From contig OY755042.1 of the NCBI GenBank assembly GCA_963576565.1, positions 102,666,185-102,730,184 of the forward strand: a DNA stretch of 64,000 bases. Direction: 5' to 3'. This document shows, piece after piece, positions 43,972-54,244 of the stretch (the first letter of the stretch is position 1; every line of letters begins with the position of its first letter). This DNA is from Aspidapion aeneum. Its lineage: Eukaryota; Arthropoda; Insecta; Coleoptera; Brentidae. The notes under the pieces were generated by a model, which worked only from the letters and a program-made list of their open reading frames with translations, did no database searches and was not told the DNA's origin. Made by a program: the position numbers and the translations under genes.

Positions 43972-44483
43972 GGGCGTTGCGGGTTAGTTTTGGGGTTAAA
44001 AAGGGGCAAGGAATCGTATTATTGCGATTTCCGGTAAAAGTTGACTTCGTAGAAAAAGTGACATACATAACAGTCATAGGTCATAAAAATATCTAAAACT
44101 TTTGTTAATATAATTTTTGACATAACCTCAAAATGTTCGAGAAAAATGAAAAAAACCGTATTTTTTGTTTTTAACATTTTATTTTTGCAAAAATAATGTC
44201 AGTTTAACGAAACTAGGTGAGAGTAAAGCTCTTCGGGTGCTAAATATCTACAATATTTTGCAAACAAAAAAATTAAGAAGTTTCTAAGAGACTTGTTTTT
44301 TTCGCTCAAAAACACTTTTTTATGATATTTGTCCTTCAGAAATTCCTCGTATCTAGTGTATAAGGTCTTCAATTTAAAAAACCACCGACCTGTCCAATTT
44401 TGACATTTAGAATTAATTTTTACATTTTTTAAACCACATAAAAAATTATGAAACTTTTGTATTTATTATATTTTGCTAGCTAG

Positions 44484-44990
44484 TCAAATAAACGTTTTAG
44501 ATATGTTGTAAAAGTATACGGGAAATAATATAATATTTACATAACTAAATAATACTAAACTAGTCTTGGGTCTTTTTGGTAAAATCTCAGCTTCATCTTC
44601 TTCTTCTTCGTGGTCTAAATCTCGGTCACACTGGGCTTCTCTATCTTCAAAATTTTCTTCTATATAACTTGACTCCTCGGGTAACTGAGTTTCTGTATTT
44701 GGACAAAGGTCTCGTCGTTCATTTGAGATATCAAATTCATGAAAATATGAAATATTTTCAACGTCTGAACCATGACATTTTTTACAAAAATCTGTGCATC
44801 GCAATCCATGTTTTCGGCACCCGCATCGACTCTCACAAGTGCTTACCCAGCAGCCAGATATTAATTTCAATACATCAGGAATTACTAGGTCTTCAGTAAA
44901 GCGAGGCATAAGTATTTTTGAATTATTTCCAATCACTTCTTTCCAGCCTCACTTGGTTGGAGTTAGATTGGTTCCAAGCAAAAACTGAGT
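44484..44990 (-). pseudogene. CXC (tesmin/TSO1-like) domain protein remnant
   Basis: The open frame 44484-44936 (150 codons) carries LISGCWVSTCESRCGC, RKHGLRCTDFCKKCHG, the Cys-rich CXC signature seen in many insect transposon-associated proteins, then an acidic tail (DHEEEEDEAE). Upstream in the same frame TPTK is followed by a tga stop (about 44950) and then GWKEV, so the ORF is the broken 3' end of a longer protein. The domain normally binds DNA. It sits between long terminal repeats, so it is probably the C-terminus of a transposase-type or accessory ORF of this element. Confidence 0.65.
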
Positions 44991-45142
44991 ATAAGTACAA
45001 TTGTATACGATAATTTTATGAAGGAGAAATTTCATTAAAAAAACGTGTTTTTGAGCGGAAAAACAAATATCTTAGAAACTTCAAAATTTTTTTGTTTGTA
45101 AAATATTGTGGTTAATATATATAGCGATCATTGTGGGTCTAC

Positions 45143-45640
45143 CTATACTAAAAATAGCTAAATGACGTTTTTTGGAATCTTAACTCACTCAGTGGTTTTC
45201 TCGTATCTGTATGACGCCACAATACTGCAACTCGGTGCTTTATTTGATAAACTGTATAGTATGTAAAATATGAATTTTCAAAGTTTTGCCATTTTGGTCT
45301 TATGGGTTTCCCTATACTAAAAATCGCTAAATGACGTTTTTTGGAATCTCAACTCACTCAGTGGTTTTTTCGTATCTCTATGACGCCACAATACTGCAAC
45401 TCGGTGCTTTTTTTGCTAAACTGTATAGTTTGTAAAATATAAATTTTCAAAGTTTTGCCATTTTGGTCTTATGGGTTTCCCTATACTAAAAATCGCTAAA
45501 TGACGTTTTTTGGAATCTCAACTCAATCAGTGGTTTTTTCGTATCTGTATGATGCCACAATACTGCAACTCGGGGCTTTCTTTGATAAACTGTATAGCTT
45601 GTAAAATATGAATTTTCAAAATTTTGCCATTTTGGCCTAT
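45143..45640. repeat. 169-bp tandem repeat, three copies
   Basis: 'ctatactaaaaat' recurs at 45143, 45312 and 45481. Units contain 'aaatgacgttttttggaatc' and 'gacgccacaatactgcaact'. The two small minus-strand frames at the end are repeat artefacts. Confidence 0.92.
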
Positions 45641-46076
45641 ACTTTTTTTTGAGCGGAAAAACAAATATCTTAGACACTTCCAAATTTTTTTGTTTGTAAA
45701 ATATTGTGGATAAAAATCACCCAAAAAGCTCTACTCTTACCAAGTTTTGTTAAACTGACATTATTTTTGCAAAAAAAACCAAAAAAAATTACGGTGTTTT
45801 AAAGTTTTCTCGAATATTTTGAAGTTATGAAAAAAATTAAATTTACCAAAGTTTTAGACATTTTTATGCCCTATAACTTTTATGCATGTTACTTTTTTCT
45901 CCAACGCCAACTTTCGCCGTAAATCGCAATATTACAATCCCCTGACTCTTTTTACCCCCTAAAACCTAACCCGCAATGCCCATGCTCACGCATTTTTATA
46001 TCATCTAAATTAGGCATATCACTCACATGCAATAAAAACTTTAAATGCAAAAATTTCAAAAACCGTTGCTCTGAGC

Positions 46077-46264
46077 CAGTGGCATATATAGAAAAAAGTT
46101 TCGGGGAGGGCCCGGACAGTTTCGGAGGGGGCCCAAGACCCCATGAGGCCGTATTTTATGCTATTTTTTGTTTGTACTCATAAAATATGTGGAAAATATC
46201 TAAAAATATCCAAGCTTCGGGGGGGGGGGCGGGCCCCCAAGGTCCCCCCTTATATACGCCACTG
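46077..46264 (+). mobile_element. hAT MITE family C, intact, perfect 8-bp TSD
   Basis: 188 bp. Tips 'cagtggcatatatag' and the complement of 'tatatacgccactg'. Duplication ctctgagc at 46069-46076 and 46265-46272. Very GC-rich arms, AT-rich core, G-run of 11 near 46208. Related fragments are at 3181-3335 and 7885-8033. Confidence 0.92.
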
Positions 46265-46384
46265 CTCTGAGCGACTTTAAAACAGTATAACATTTTTACA
46301 TAAAAAGGATGGGAAAACCATTATTTTACATAAAAACTGGTATACACCGAGGCACAAAAAAAGTCACTGATTTCAATGCAATGC

Positions 46385-46665
46385 TAGTGGTCCAGGGAAC
46401 ACCCTGTACACTGTACATCAAAATTTTCAACGGAATCGTCTTGCCAATTTCAAAAAAACTTACACGCTGGTTATTTTTTGCAAAAATATTAATTAGTAAA
46501 AAAGTTATTAAAGAAAATCGATTTGAAAAAATACAGTTTAACACCCTGTATCTCGGTTAGTACGAACTTTTGGACTAAGGTGAGTGTGGCTAAATCGTAA
46601 TATTTTGACCCAGGGAATCTACAGTTTAACTATGTACCCTTAGTTCTGGGACACCCTGTATATAT
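46385..46665. mobile_element. 'acaccctgta'-type MITE fragments
   Basis: Several tips 'aacaccctgtacac' (46399), 'aacaccctgtatctcgg' (46540) and 'gggacaccctgtatat' (46649) with the segment 'ttggactaaggtgagtg' related to element F. Boundaries are not resolved. The small frames on both strands are not genes. Confidence 0.4.
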
Positions 46666-46984
46666 AGAGATCATTGCTGTTAAATTCATATTGTGAATAA
46701 TGAATTCAACTTATTGACGTTATCACTAGCTACAATTTACACATGTTTTGTTGTAGCCTTTGTCAGTGATTCTAAGGGTACATTTTCAAGAAACTGTGCA
46801 AACCTAGTTGCTTTTAAATCCAAGGTAATTGTAATTTAAATACCGTTTAAGCGTGGGGTTTATTTAACGAAATAATTAAATAATAATTGTTGAGCACAAC
46901 AAATGTTGAGTTTATTCAGCGCCACCTCCGGGTAATACACGCGAACAAAAGTTTTGTTATTATTTCCTCTAATGTACGAATTTA

Positions 46985-48045
46985 AATTTTAATTAAAAGG
47001 AGGTATGCGTAAATAATATTAACAGATAGACTTACAACAAAATTTGACGGATATCAATCAAAGGAACAAGCAGGCTTTAGAAAAGGTTTCAGTACAGTTG
47101 ACCACTTATTAACCATGAAAATCCTAATAGAACGAGCCAACAAATAAAACATTCCACTATATATTGCGTTTATAGACTCGCATTGAGCACTGGGCAGTAA
47201 AAGCTTCTTTAATTAATAGCTGAATAGATCACAGATATACAGACTTAATAGACAGTATATATAGCGAAGCAACACCGTTTTGAAAAGCTTAGAATGAGAA
47301 GAAATAGGCATCAAAGGAAAGGGACAATTCTTGAACCGCCTAAGATATGTTGACAATATCGCCTTAATAACAGACAAGAAAAAAGAATACAGATGAAGAT
47401 ATTACGGGCAGAATAAATCAAAAGAAAATAGAACAAGTAGAGAAATATATATACCTGGGACAAATTATTAAACTGAAACAAGAAAACAAAACAGCTGAAA
47501 TCAAGAGACGATTAAGATTGACCCGGGCAGCATTCGGTAAATTAAGCTACATATTGAGAAATGAAAAATATCCTCAGTGCCTCAAAACGAAAGTGTATAA
47601 CCAATGTATCCTTCCTATACTTACCTATAGATCCCAGACCTGGACACTTACAAAATCAAACATGGATAAGGTAACAAAAGCCCAAAGATCAGTGGAAAGA
47701 CAAATGTTACATGTAAAGCTGACAGATAGAAAAAGGAAATGGATAAGAAATAAAACAAAGTAAGGGATGTCAGAGGGGAAGTAGCAAAATTAAAATGGAA
47801 ATTTGCCGGTCATAATATCAGACAGAAAGACGATCGATGGAACAAATGTTTTGTAAACTGGAGACCTTGGGAAAATAAAAGAAGTAGGGGAAAACCCCAA
47901 ATGAGATGGGCAGACATTTGAAGAAACGCGCGGGAACTGGATGGATGAACACGGCGACAGACAGAGAAGAGTGGAAGATATTGGGGGAGCCCTATGTCCA
48001 ACGATGGATTGAAGAAAGCTAAATAGATAGATAGATAGATGCTCA
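46985..48045 (+). pseudogene. RTE-like remnant, copy 3, with 3' terminus
   Basis: Pieces in shifting frames: ILTDRLTTKFDGYQSKEQAG, FRKGFSTVDHLLTMK, IAFIDS, then after deletions [54 protein letters not shown], and the conserved tail 'tggatgaacacggcgacag' ending 'aaatagatagatagatag'. The middle of the RT domain, including the loop before YADD, is deleted or damaged. No function is possible. Confidence 0.8.
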
Positions 48046-48370
48046 CAAATCTGACCCCCTTTCTGGGCTGGATGCGCCCTTGTATCTTTGTAAACAGGAT
48101 TATAATCCTGCATTGTATTAAGCTTTGGAACAAAGTGCTGTTGCAGTATGTCATTTTAATTAATGTTACTTGCTGCTAAAGATACATTAATTAAAATATG
48201 GCTAGGCAAAATCCTCCTTGTTCATTATTGTGCAGAAAATTATTAATTCAGATTTTATGTTTAGTTTATCAAAAACAAAAAAGCATCTGACAGTGTGCAG
48301 CAGAGCATAAGCACTTATTAAGATACTTTGAAACTTAGCAAAGGAGCAGACTTTTCCAGGCTGGAAACTC
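48046..48370. other. Spacer between RTE fragments
   Basis: AT-rich with 'gggctggatgcgcccttgta' near 48066. No gene. The minus-strand frames covering 47790-48154 read across the RTE tail and are shadows. Confidence 0.3.
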
Positions 48371-48377
48371 CTCTGGC

Positions 48378-48625
48378 GCTGTCATGGGTAAGTACAGGGA
48401 TCCTTCCTGTACTTTCCTATGAACCCTAGACCTGGACATTTACAAAATCAAACATGGATAAGGTAACAAAAGCTCAAAGATCAATGGAAAAACAAATTTT
48501 ACATGTAAAGCTAACAGATAGATAAACACGGTAACAGAGAGAGAAGAGTGTAAGATATTGTGGGAGGCCTATGTCCAAAACTGGATCGAAGAAGTCTAAA
48601 TACTAAATATATAGATAGATAACTC
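48378..48625 (+). pseudogene. RTE-like remnant, copy 4 (short)
   Basis: Starts 'gggtaagtacagggatcctt' and carries the [15 protein letters not shown] region and the 3' tail 'aggcctatgtccaaaactgg', with an internal deletion between them, ending in 'atatagatagat'. Confidence 0.75.
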
Positions 48626-48944
48626 CCTAATCACTGAAGACGTTTACTTCTTCAGTCTTAAACTAGTTTTATTTAAAGTTATGAATTATAGATGGGGGTT
48701 TTTGTCAACGAACGTTTAAATCAGGATGCTTTTGGCTATAAAGCTTTCAAGGGTGCTAAATTGAGGTGTCGTATTTAATGTATGTTGCGTGTTACAATAC
48801 TTTAATGGCTCCTGGTGTAATGTAGATAGAATATGCTATGCACGTGTAGATAGCACTAGAAATTTAATAGAAGTCTACCTAAGGCTTTATGCAGGTAAAA
48901 CGTAACTAACATTAGGGTAAAAAAACATTTGGATTTTTATTTGC

Positions 48945-50040
48945 CCGTATGCGTGTTTACGTTTCCGTGCTGATTTCACGGCAGCGCTGTTTTGAAATAG
49001 ACACGGAAATGTTGCAACATATTTGGTTGCAAATGCGTGTTGATTTTAAGGCGCCGAGGCTCGAACAAGGCACGGATTTGTATTGAATTACGCAGCGCAG
49101 GGGTTTACTTATTAGTATTTGAAACTTAAATTGGATTCACGTTGTTTATTAGTTTGATTTTGAGGTTATATGTTTGTTAATATGAAAATTATGGAGCAGT
49201 TTAAAAGTATTTTTAATAATATTACTCAAGATTTTGAAATTCTTTGAAGTTTGAAGAACACGCTTCCATTAACTATACCTGCAAAGTTCAGTGTTCATTG
49301 TCTTACACCGGCAACTACGACGACAGATGTTGTTCTGTTATTAATAAATTTTAAGGATTTAAATGATTTTCACTTGATTTCTAACCACATGAAAATAGAA
49401 AGTTTCAAAAACCTAACCTAACGAAAGCTAATCAATCAAATCTAACCGAACCGAACCAAAGCAAACTGAACCAAAAATTAAAAAAAAAACTTTCCTGAGT
49501 TCCTACCCGGGATCCTAGAGGATGTGAATCCGAACCGAACCGATCCTAATTAAACCGAACCAAACCTAACCAAACCAAACTAAACTACAACACTATTCAC
49601 TCCCTCTAGGATCCCGGGAAAGAAGTCAGGAAAGTTTTTTTTTAAATTGTTGGTTCAGTTTGCTTTGGTTTGGTTCGGTTCGGTTTGGTTCAATTCGGTT
49701 CGGTTCGGATTCACATCCTCTAGGATCCCGGGTAGGAAGTCAGCAAAGTTTATTTTTTTGAAAAAAATTATTGGTTCAGTTTGCTTTGGTTCGGTTCGGT
49801 TAGATTTGATTGATTAGCTTTCTTTATGTTAGCGTTTTTACCTGACAGTTAAATACGCTTTTGTAATAGTTTAATGAGCGATGTTCTCTTACAGATTCGT
49901 GGTCATTTCGAGATCAAAACTCTTAAAATCAACACGTATTTGAACCCAAATATATTGTAACATTTCCGTGTCTATTTCAAAACCGCACCGACGTGAAATG
50001 AGCACGGAAACGTAAATACGCTGCCCGTATTAGTGTCAGT
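48945..50040. mobile_element. Fold-back element with AACCG/AACCAAA tracts
   Basis: The outer arms 'gtttacgtttccgtgctgat' (48955) and 'agacacggaaatgttgcaac' are mirrored by 'gttacaat..'/'aaatgagcacggaaacgtaa' at 49930-50030. An inner palindrome has arms 'gaaccgaaccaaagcaaact' (about 49446) against 'agtttgctttggttcggttc' (about 49773), with the unit 'cctagaggatgtgaatccga' present at 49510 and inverted at 49705. The centre adds a third copy of the 'ctctaggatcccggg' unit. Confidence 0.8.
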
Positions 50041-50133
50041 ATCCAAATGCGCATGTGCAGAATGGTTATGGAACTTCTAATACCCTACGAAGAACAAATA
50101 GCTGCGGCACCCGTAGGTTATCGCTGGCCCTAA

Positions 50134-50420
50134 CAGTGGCGGCTACTACGGGGAGGGCAACGGGGTAGTGCCCTCCCAAAACTAGACAAGAAACATTATT
50201 TTTAATTGATTTATTTAAAAAAAGTTAAATCTTCCCTTACGACATGATTGTCTGGTTCTTTTCATTATTTGTGGTTAACATCAAGCGATTAATTGTGTGA
50301 ACTTTTTTAGCGTAAATAATTACAGGCCGGCAGCGCCGCGCGGGGCAAGGTTTCAATTTCACCCGTTTTTTAGCGCGGTATGGGTGGATGATCTCGAGTG
50401 GGGGCGGGAGCATATCGGTT
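50134..50420 (+). mobile_element. hAT-like end S, copy 1
   Basis: Starts 'cagtggcggctactacgggg', then 'aaatcttcccttacgacatg' and 'gccggcagcgccgcgcgggg'. Repeated at 58274-58500. The other end was not found. Confidence 0.6.
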
Positions 50421-50984
50421 CAGTGAATTTAAAAGGAAATTATTACAGACAGAAGTTAAAGCAGCAGTTGGAATAACAATTATTATTTAAAGAACCACTA
50501 AACGGATTTTGTAGATTATATAGAATTGATAAGGATTAATTTTTCGGGAACCACTAAACCGAATTTAATGATTTGTGAATGATAAAAATCATCCGGAATA
50601 CCAGAATAAATGGGCCTCGTTTAAAAGGGCGAGATTGATTTTTTCAGCCACCTTAATTTAATAATATCAAAAAAATCTTTCTGCTTAAAAGCGTAATCAA
50701 TTTCCTGCAAACTTCTGTCTGTTCCATTAACATTGCTAGTTAAGTTCAAAAGTGTTAACAAGAAACATTTTAGTAGTAGATCCAAAAACTCTTTCAAGGC
50801 CAATTTTTAACTAGTTTTGGGTTAAATCGGGGGGGAGGGGGCACACAAAACGGCGGCAGGCCTTTTAAGGAATTTGAATACGCAGTAAAAAATCACTTAA
50901 AGATGCTCTGTCAGTCTGTCAAAAACTAGCCCTCTAGCGTTTCTAGAATGGCTATGTAATTTTTAGATAACTTTACATATATTA
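50421..50984. other. Intergenic, no gene seen
   Basis: AT-rich with 'ccactaaacggattttgtag'-type phrases repeated (50495-50580). No gene supported. Confidence 0.3.
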
Positions 50985-51365
50985 CATAGATTTAAATGTA
51001 TAGGGGAGGGAAGTAAATTAAAATTTTGGGGTTTTTCTTCCATGGGTTTGGTCATAATTTCTATCAGTCTGCCAAATTTCAGCTTTGTTGCATGTCTGGA
51101 AGTACAGTAGAATTTTGATGATCTATATATGAGTGAGTGACTGGCAAATTCGACGATTTTTCAAATTCCGTAACCACTTTACTGCTTTATGGAAGTCCAT
51201 GAAACTTGGATGGAGTGTTATCCGTGTCAAGGTCTCGACTGTGCAAAGTTTGAGTTTGGTTGATCATGCCGAATAAGAATTAAAGATAGGTCAAATATGG
51301 GCTGAAATGTTTCAAGAAAAGATGGTTTGCGCGAACTCGGCGGGGCACTGCGTGTGTAATTTTTT
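50985..51365 (+). repeat. Dispersed repeat T, copy 1
   Basis: 'gtataggggagggaagtaaa' ... 'gatctatatatgagtgagtg' ... 'gcgaactcggcggggcactg'. Other copies are at 54355-54730 (+), 55205-55700 (-) and a partial at about 62150-62300. Confidence 0.8.
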
Positions 51366-51469
51366 GAGACCGTGAGTCTGTCGCATGAGCAAAGCGAGAG
51401 TTACACATTTAGGGATGAAAACTGCACTTTTTAATAACTGTGTATGAGTTCGATATTAAATTAATACTA

Positions 51470-51840
51470 GTAAATTAAATTTGCGAAGCAACTTATTGAC
51501 AAACCTAACTTTGCGAAGCAAATTTTATTAACACAAATTCATAAACCAATAATAATTCCCAAATTGTTTGTTTGAAACTTGTAGTCAATGATTTTGTTCC
51601 CAATCCCCCAAATGTTATTGTACGATATCAATAGAAATACTGTTAAACATATTTTTATAAATATTTAAACAAAATCTCGCCGCGGGCGAGAGCCTTAGCG
51701 AAAATCAATGTTGCAACAGTTTTAAAAGTGTTGGATATAGATAGATATGTTAATAAACTAATTTGCGAAGCCAATTTTTCTCAACACATAAACTAATTTG
51801 CGAAGCAAATTTTTTTCAACACAAATTTGCGAAGAATGTT
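51470..51840. repeat. Interspersed 'atttgcgaagcaaat' palindromes
   Basis: Five near copies of 'tttgcgaagcaaat' at about 51479, 51512, 51761, 51796 and 51823. Intervening sequence is AT-rich and includes 'gccgcgggcgagagccttag' at 51677. Confidence 0.6.
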
Positions 51841-52690
51841 TTTGAATATGTAGCTTAATTTACCGAATGCTGTTCGGGCCAATCTTACTCGTTCAAATGT
51901 TCGGTTTTGTTTTTTAAGTTTAATAATTTGTCCCAGATTATATAAACATTCCTCTACTTGTTCTATTTTTGCTTGGTTTATTCTGATCGTGATATCTTCA
52001 TCTGTGATTGTTTTTACTGTAGTTCATACTCAAGCCTATATTTTCAGTTGCTGCATCCAGTTCTTCCAACCTTTTTATCAGTTCTGCTTTCTTATCTGTT
52101 ATTAATGCGGTATCATCAGCATATCATAGGATAGATTAGGTTTGACTATGAGTGGTGCGAGTGTCGCCCCTCCACTGCGACTCAAGTGGTCTATTGTGGC
52201 TCATTCTAACTTAAATATCACCAATACCTCCTTTATGAAGCAGATCAGTTTGTTTGGTGATATTTCCTCAAGATCTTGAGGCTCTATCTGTCCAGGTCCG
52301 AATATTTTCGCCCTAGTTCTCTGTCTTGCTACGCAGTGGCAGAGTAGATGAAGTGGCGTTTCCTCCTCAATACCACAGAACCTACACGCTGGAGTGTTGC
52401 TTACTCCCAGTCTGTTCATGTGTTTGTTAAGTCGGCATTGGCCTGTGTATAGCCCTGTGATTATTCTTAGGCTATTCCTGTTTAATTCCAGGAGTTGGTT
52501 CGGTTCGGGCATATCATAAGTGGTTTAAGTATTGCACGCTTACTTTAATGCTTATTTCCTCTCAATCTAAGTTTTTAAATATATCTACTAGGGCCTGATT
52601 AAATAGTTTAAGGGATATATTGTGTCACCCTCCTGACACTTATTCTTATGCGGATTGGCGTGGTTCCTTCGTGGTGCCATACTTATAATA
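51840..52690 (-). pseudogene. RTE-like remnant, copy 5, interrupted
   Basis: On the minus strand: 'aatccgcataag' ... RRVTQYIP-type sequence (RRGLRQGD counterpart) and LFNQAL-type sequence at about 52560-52680, then a 380-bp insertion, then YADDTALITDKKAELIKRLEEL (51990-52125, shown here in part as YADDTALIT), and decayed sequence down to about 51850. Stops and shifts throughout. Confidence 0.75.
52129..52508 (-). pseudogene. R1/jockey-like retrotransposon 3' end, 5'-truncated
   Basis: The minus-strand frame 52201-52508 carries LRIITGLYTGQCRLNKHMNR, then CRFCGIEEETPLHLLCHC, the RNase H-to-tail region with a C-x2-C...H...C knuckle found at the end of R1/jockey/I-type ORF2 proteins. It begins abruptly at 52508, ends with a short 3' UTR near 52129, and is flanked by the 10-bp duplication tatgatatgc (minus sense; 52509-52518 and 52119-52128). 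The RT and endonuclease are missing because the copy is 5'-truncated. Confidence 0.75.
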
Positions 52691-53021
52691 AAACAAAGGA
52701 TATGACTAGACCTATTTTGAAAGAAAGCTTTAATTTTTAAATAACGATCAAGTCATTTGCTGCTGTCATCTTGCAGACAAGAAAAATTTGCGTATAAAGC
52801 AGCAATTTCCTAAACCTCGTTTAATGAAAGCTGTAACGAACTGGCAAAGAGTGACGCTTTTGTGAGGGCGCTCTATATACACTCTTTCCAGTGGTGGAAC
52901 CGGCTCCAGTTCAATAGAGCGACATTTAAAACAGCGACATTTAAACTAGCGGTTTCATTTGAGCGATATTTAAAACAGCGACATATTGAAAGAGCGACAT
53001 AAAAAGTTCAAAACACCGATA
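52691..53021. repeat. 'agcgacatttaaaa' short repeats
   Basis: 52915-53005 contains six variants of 'agcgacatttaaaac' ('gagcgatatttaaaac', 'gcgacatattgaaag'). Similar units reappear at 53930-53955 beyond the Tigger element, so the two sides belonged together before that insertion. Confidence 0.55.
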
Positions 53022-53023
53022 TA

Positions 53024-53627
53024 CAGTGAAACCTCTCCTTGCGGACACCTCTATTAAGCGGACAGTCCCTCTATTTGTTGGAACCAAGCTTTTCCCTATT
53101 TCTTTACATGTAAAATTCACTCCCACCACCGGTCACTGAAACCTCCTTTAACCGGACGCGAACCTCTGACAACGGGACGGAGCGCTGCACGACATGGGCA
53201 TAAGTATTATGTAGTATGTTGGCAACAAGGCACTCTGCAGTCAGGGAATTACTTATTTCCGTTTTAATGCGGAGACTAAATACTAATACATAAATAGTCG
53301 TTTTTACAATATATTTTATTCAGCGGGACTGCTCTGTTTTATTTTTATTGTTTAGTTGGCTACTAATAGATGTCTTTGACATGGCGCCTAGTAAAAAACT
53401 TCTTAGTTTACGTGAAAAAATGGAAGTTGTTAACGTTAACGAGAAGGAATATCTATCAACAAAAAAGATCGCTGAAAAATTTAATATCGGAAAAAATCAA
53501 GGATCGGAAATTGTATTGTATATATATTAAAATTTCGCAGTTCTCTCCCATAAGCGGACACCTCCAATAAGCGGACAAAATCGATGAAACCGTGAGTGTC
53601 CGCTTATACTCGTAGGAGGTTTCACTG
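53024..53627 (+). mobile_element. Tigger/pogo-type deletion derivative, TA-flanked
   Basis: Tips 'cagtgaaacctc' and its complement, with TA duplications at 53022-53023 and 53628-53629, and repeated 'aagcggaca' subterminal motifs. 604 bp. Contains the start of a transposase ORF. A fragment of the same family is at 21145-21228. Confidence 0.85.
53381..53530 (+). pseudogene. Tigger/CENP-B-type transposase N-terminus
   Basis: MAPSKKLLSLREKMEVV, then STKKIAEKFNIGKNQ: the N-terminal Psq/CENP-B-like helix-turn-helix that binds transposon ends. It is cut off after about 40 residues by the internal deletion and runs into the right terminal region. No catalytic domain. Confidence 0.7.
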
Positions 53628-54244
53628 TAGCTGCATTCGGTATTTACTTCGGATTAATCTTTTTGATCGAAATCGTTCGTTAATTCCATCTAGATCCAGG
53701 GGAGGTAGATTTGAATCATTCGGTAAATCTGCTTAGACTAGTCGGACGTAAATCGGGTTGCTCCGTACATTTTGATCGACGAAACAGAATAATCCAAGAT
53801 TGTGACGCTATGTTGTATTTGTTTTGTTTACAAAAATACTTTTTTTATGTAACAAGATTGAAATCGAATTATTTGATGTTGAAGACAACAAATTATATAA
53901 ATTTCCGACATCACATATTAAAATAGCGATATTCAAAACGCGACATTTAAAAACTTTGGCATTTCAATTTTTGAAAATCTTAATTGATAAGGTTAAAGTA
54001 TAGCTCTCCTCTCCTCGAACCAGCTCACGGAAAATTTTGATGTTCAGAATGGAGAACACGAAAGATTTTTTACCGAAACTATAAGTGTTTTACATAGACG
54101 CCAAAAAACGAGGAAAATAAATGAGTTAAAAACTAATACATTAACTTAAAGAACAACGAGAGATATGCTCATAATTTTCAGGTACTTGGTTATACGTAAA
54201 TCAAGAAAGAATGATAATAAAAAAAAATTTAATAAAATTTTGGG
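53628..54244. other. Intergenic, no gene seen
   Basis: Includes the continuation of the 'gcgacatttaaaa' repeat (about 53930-53955). No supported gene. Confidence 0.3.

Larger units (their letters stand above)
43972..45981. mobile_element. Long-TIR element carrying a CXC-domain ORF
   Basis: Tips 'gggcgttgcgggttag' (left) and the complement of 'ctaacccgcaatgccc' (right). Arms of about 335 bp (43972-44316 and 45647-45981) share 'aaaataatgtcagtttaac' and 'acaatattttgcaaac'-type sequence. The interior contains the CXC remnant, a direct duplication of part of the right arm (45048-45111) and a 169-bp triple tandem repeat. No clear target duplication. Superfamily not assigned. Confidence 0.75.

Noticed and set aside
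45143..45640. Regular spaced repeats resembling an array
   Set aside because: Units are 169 bp with no separate spacers, in a eukaryotic transposon. Not CRISPR.
49420..49440. 'aacctaacctaac' as insect telomeric (TTAGG) repeat
   Set aside because: Only two units, embedded in the AACCG/AACCAAA fold-back.
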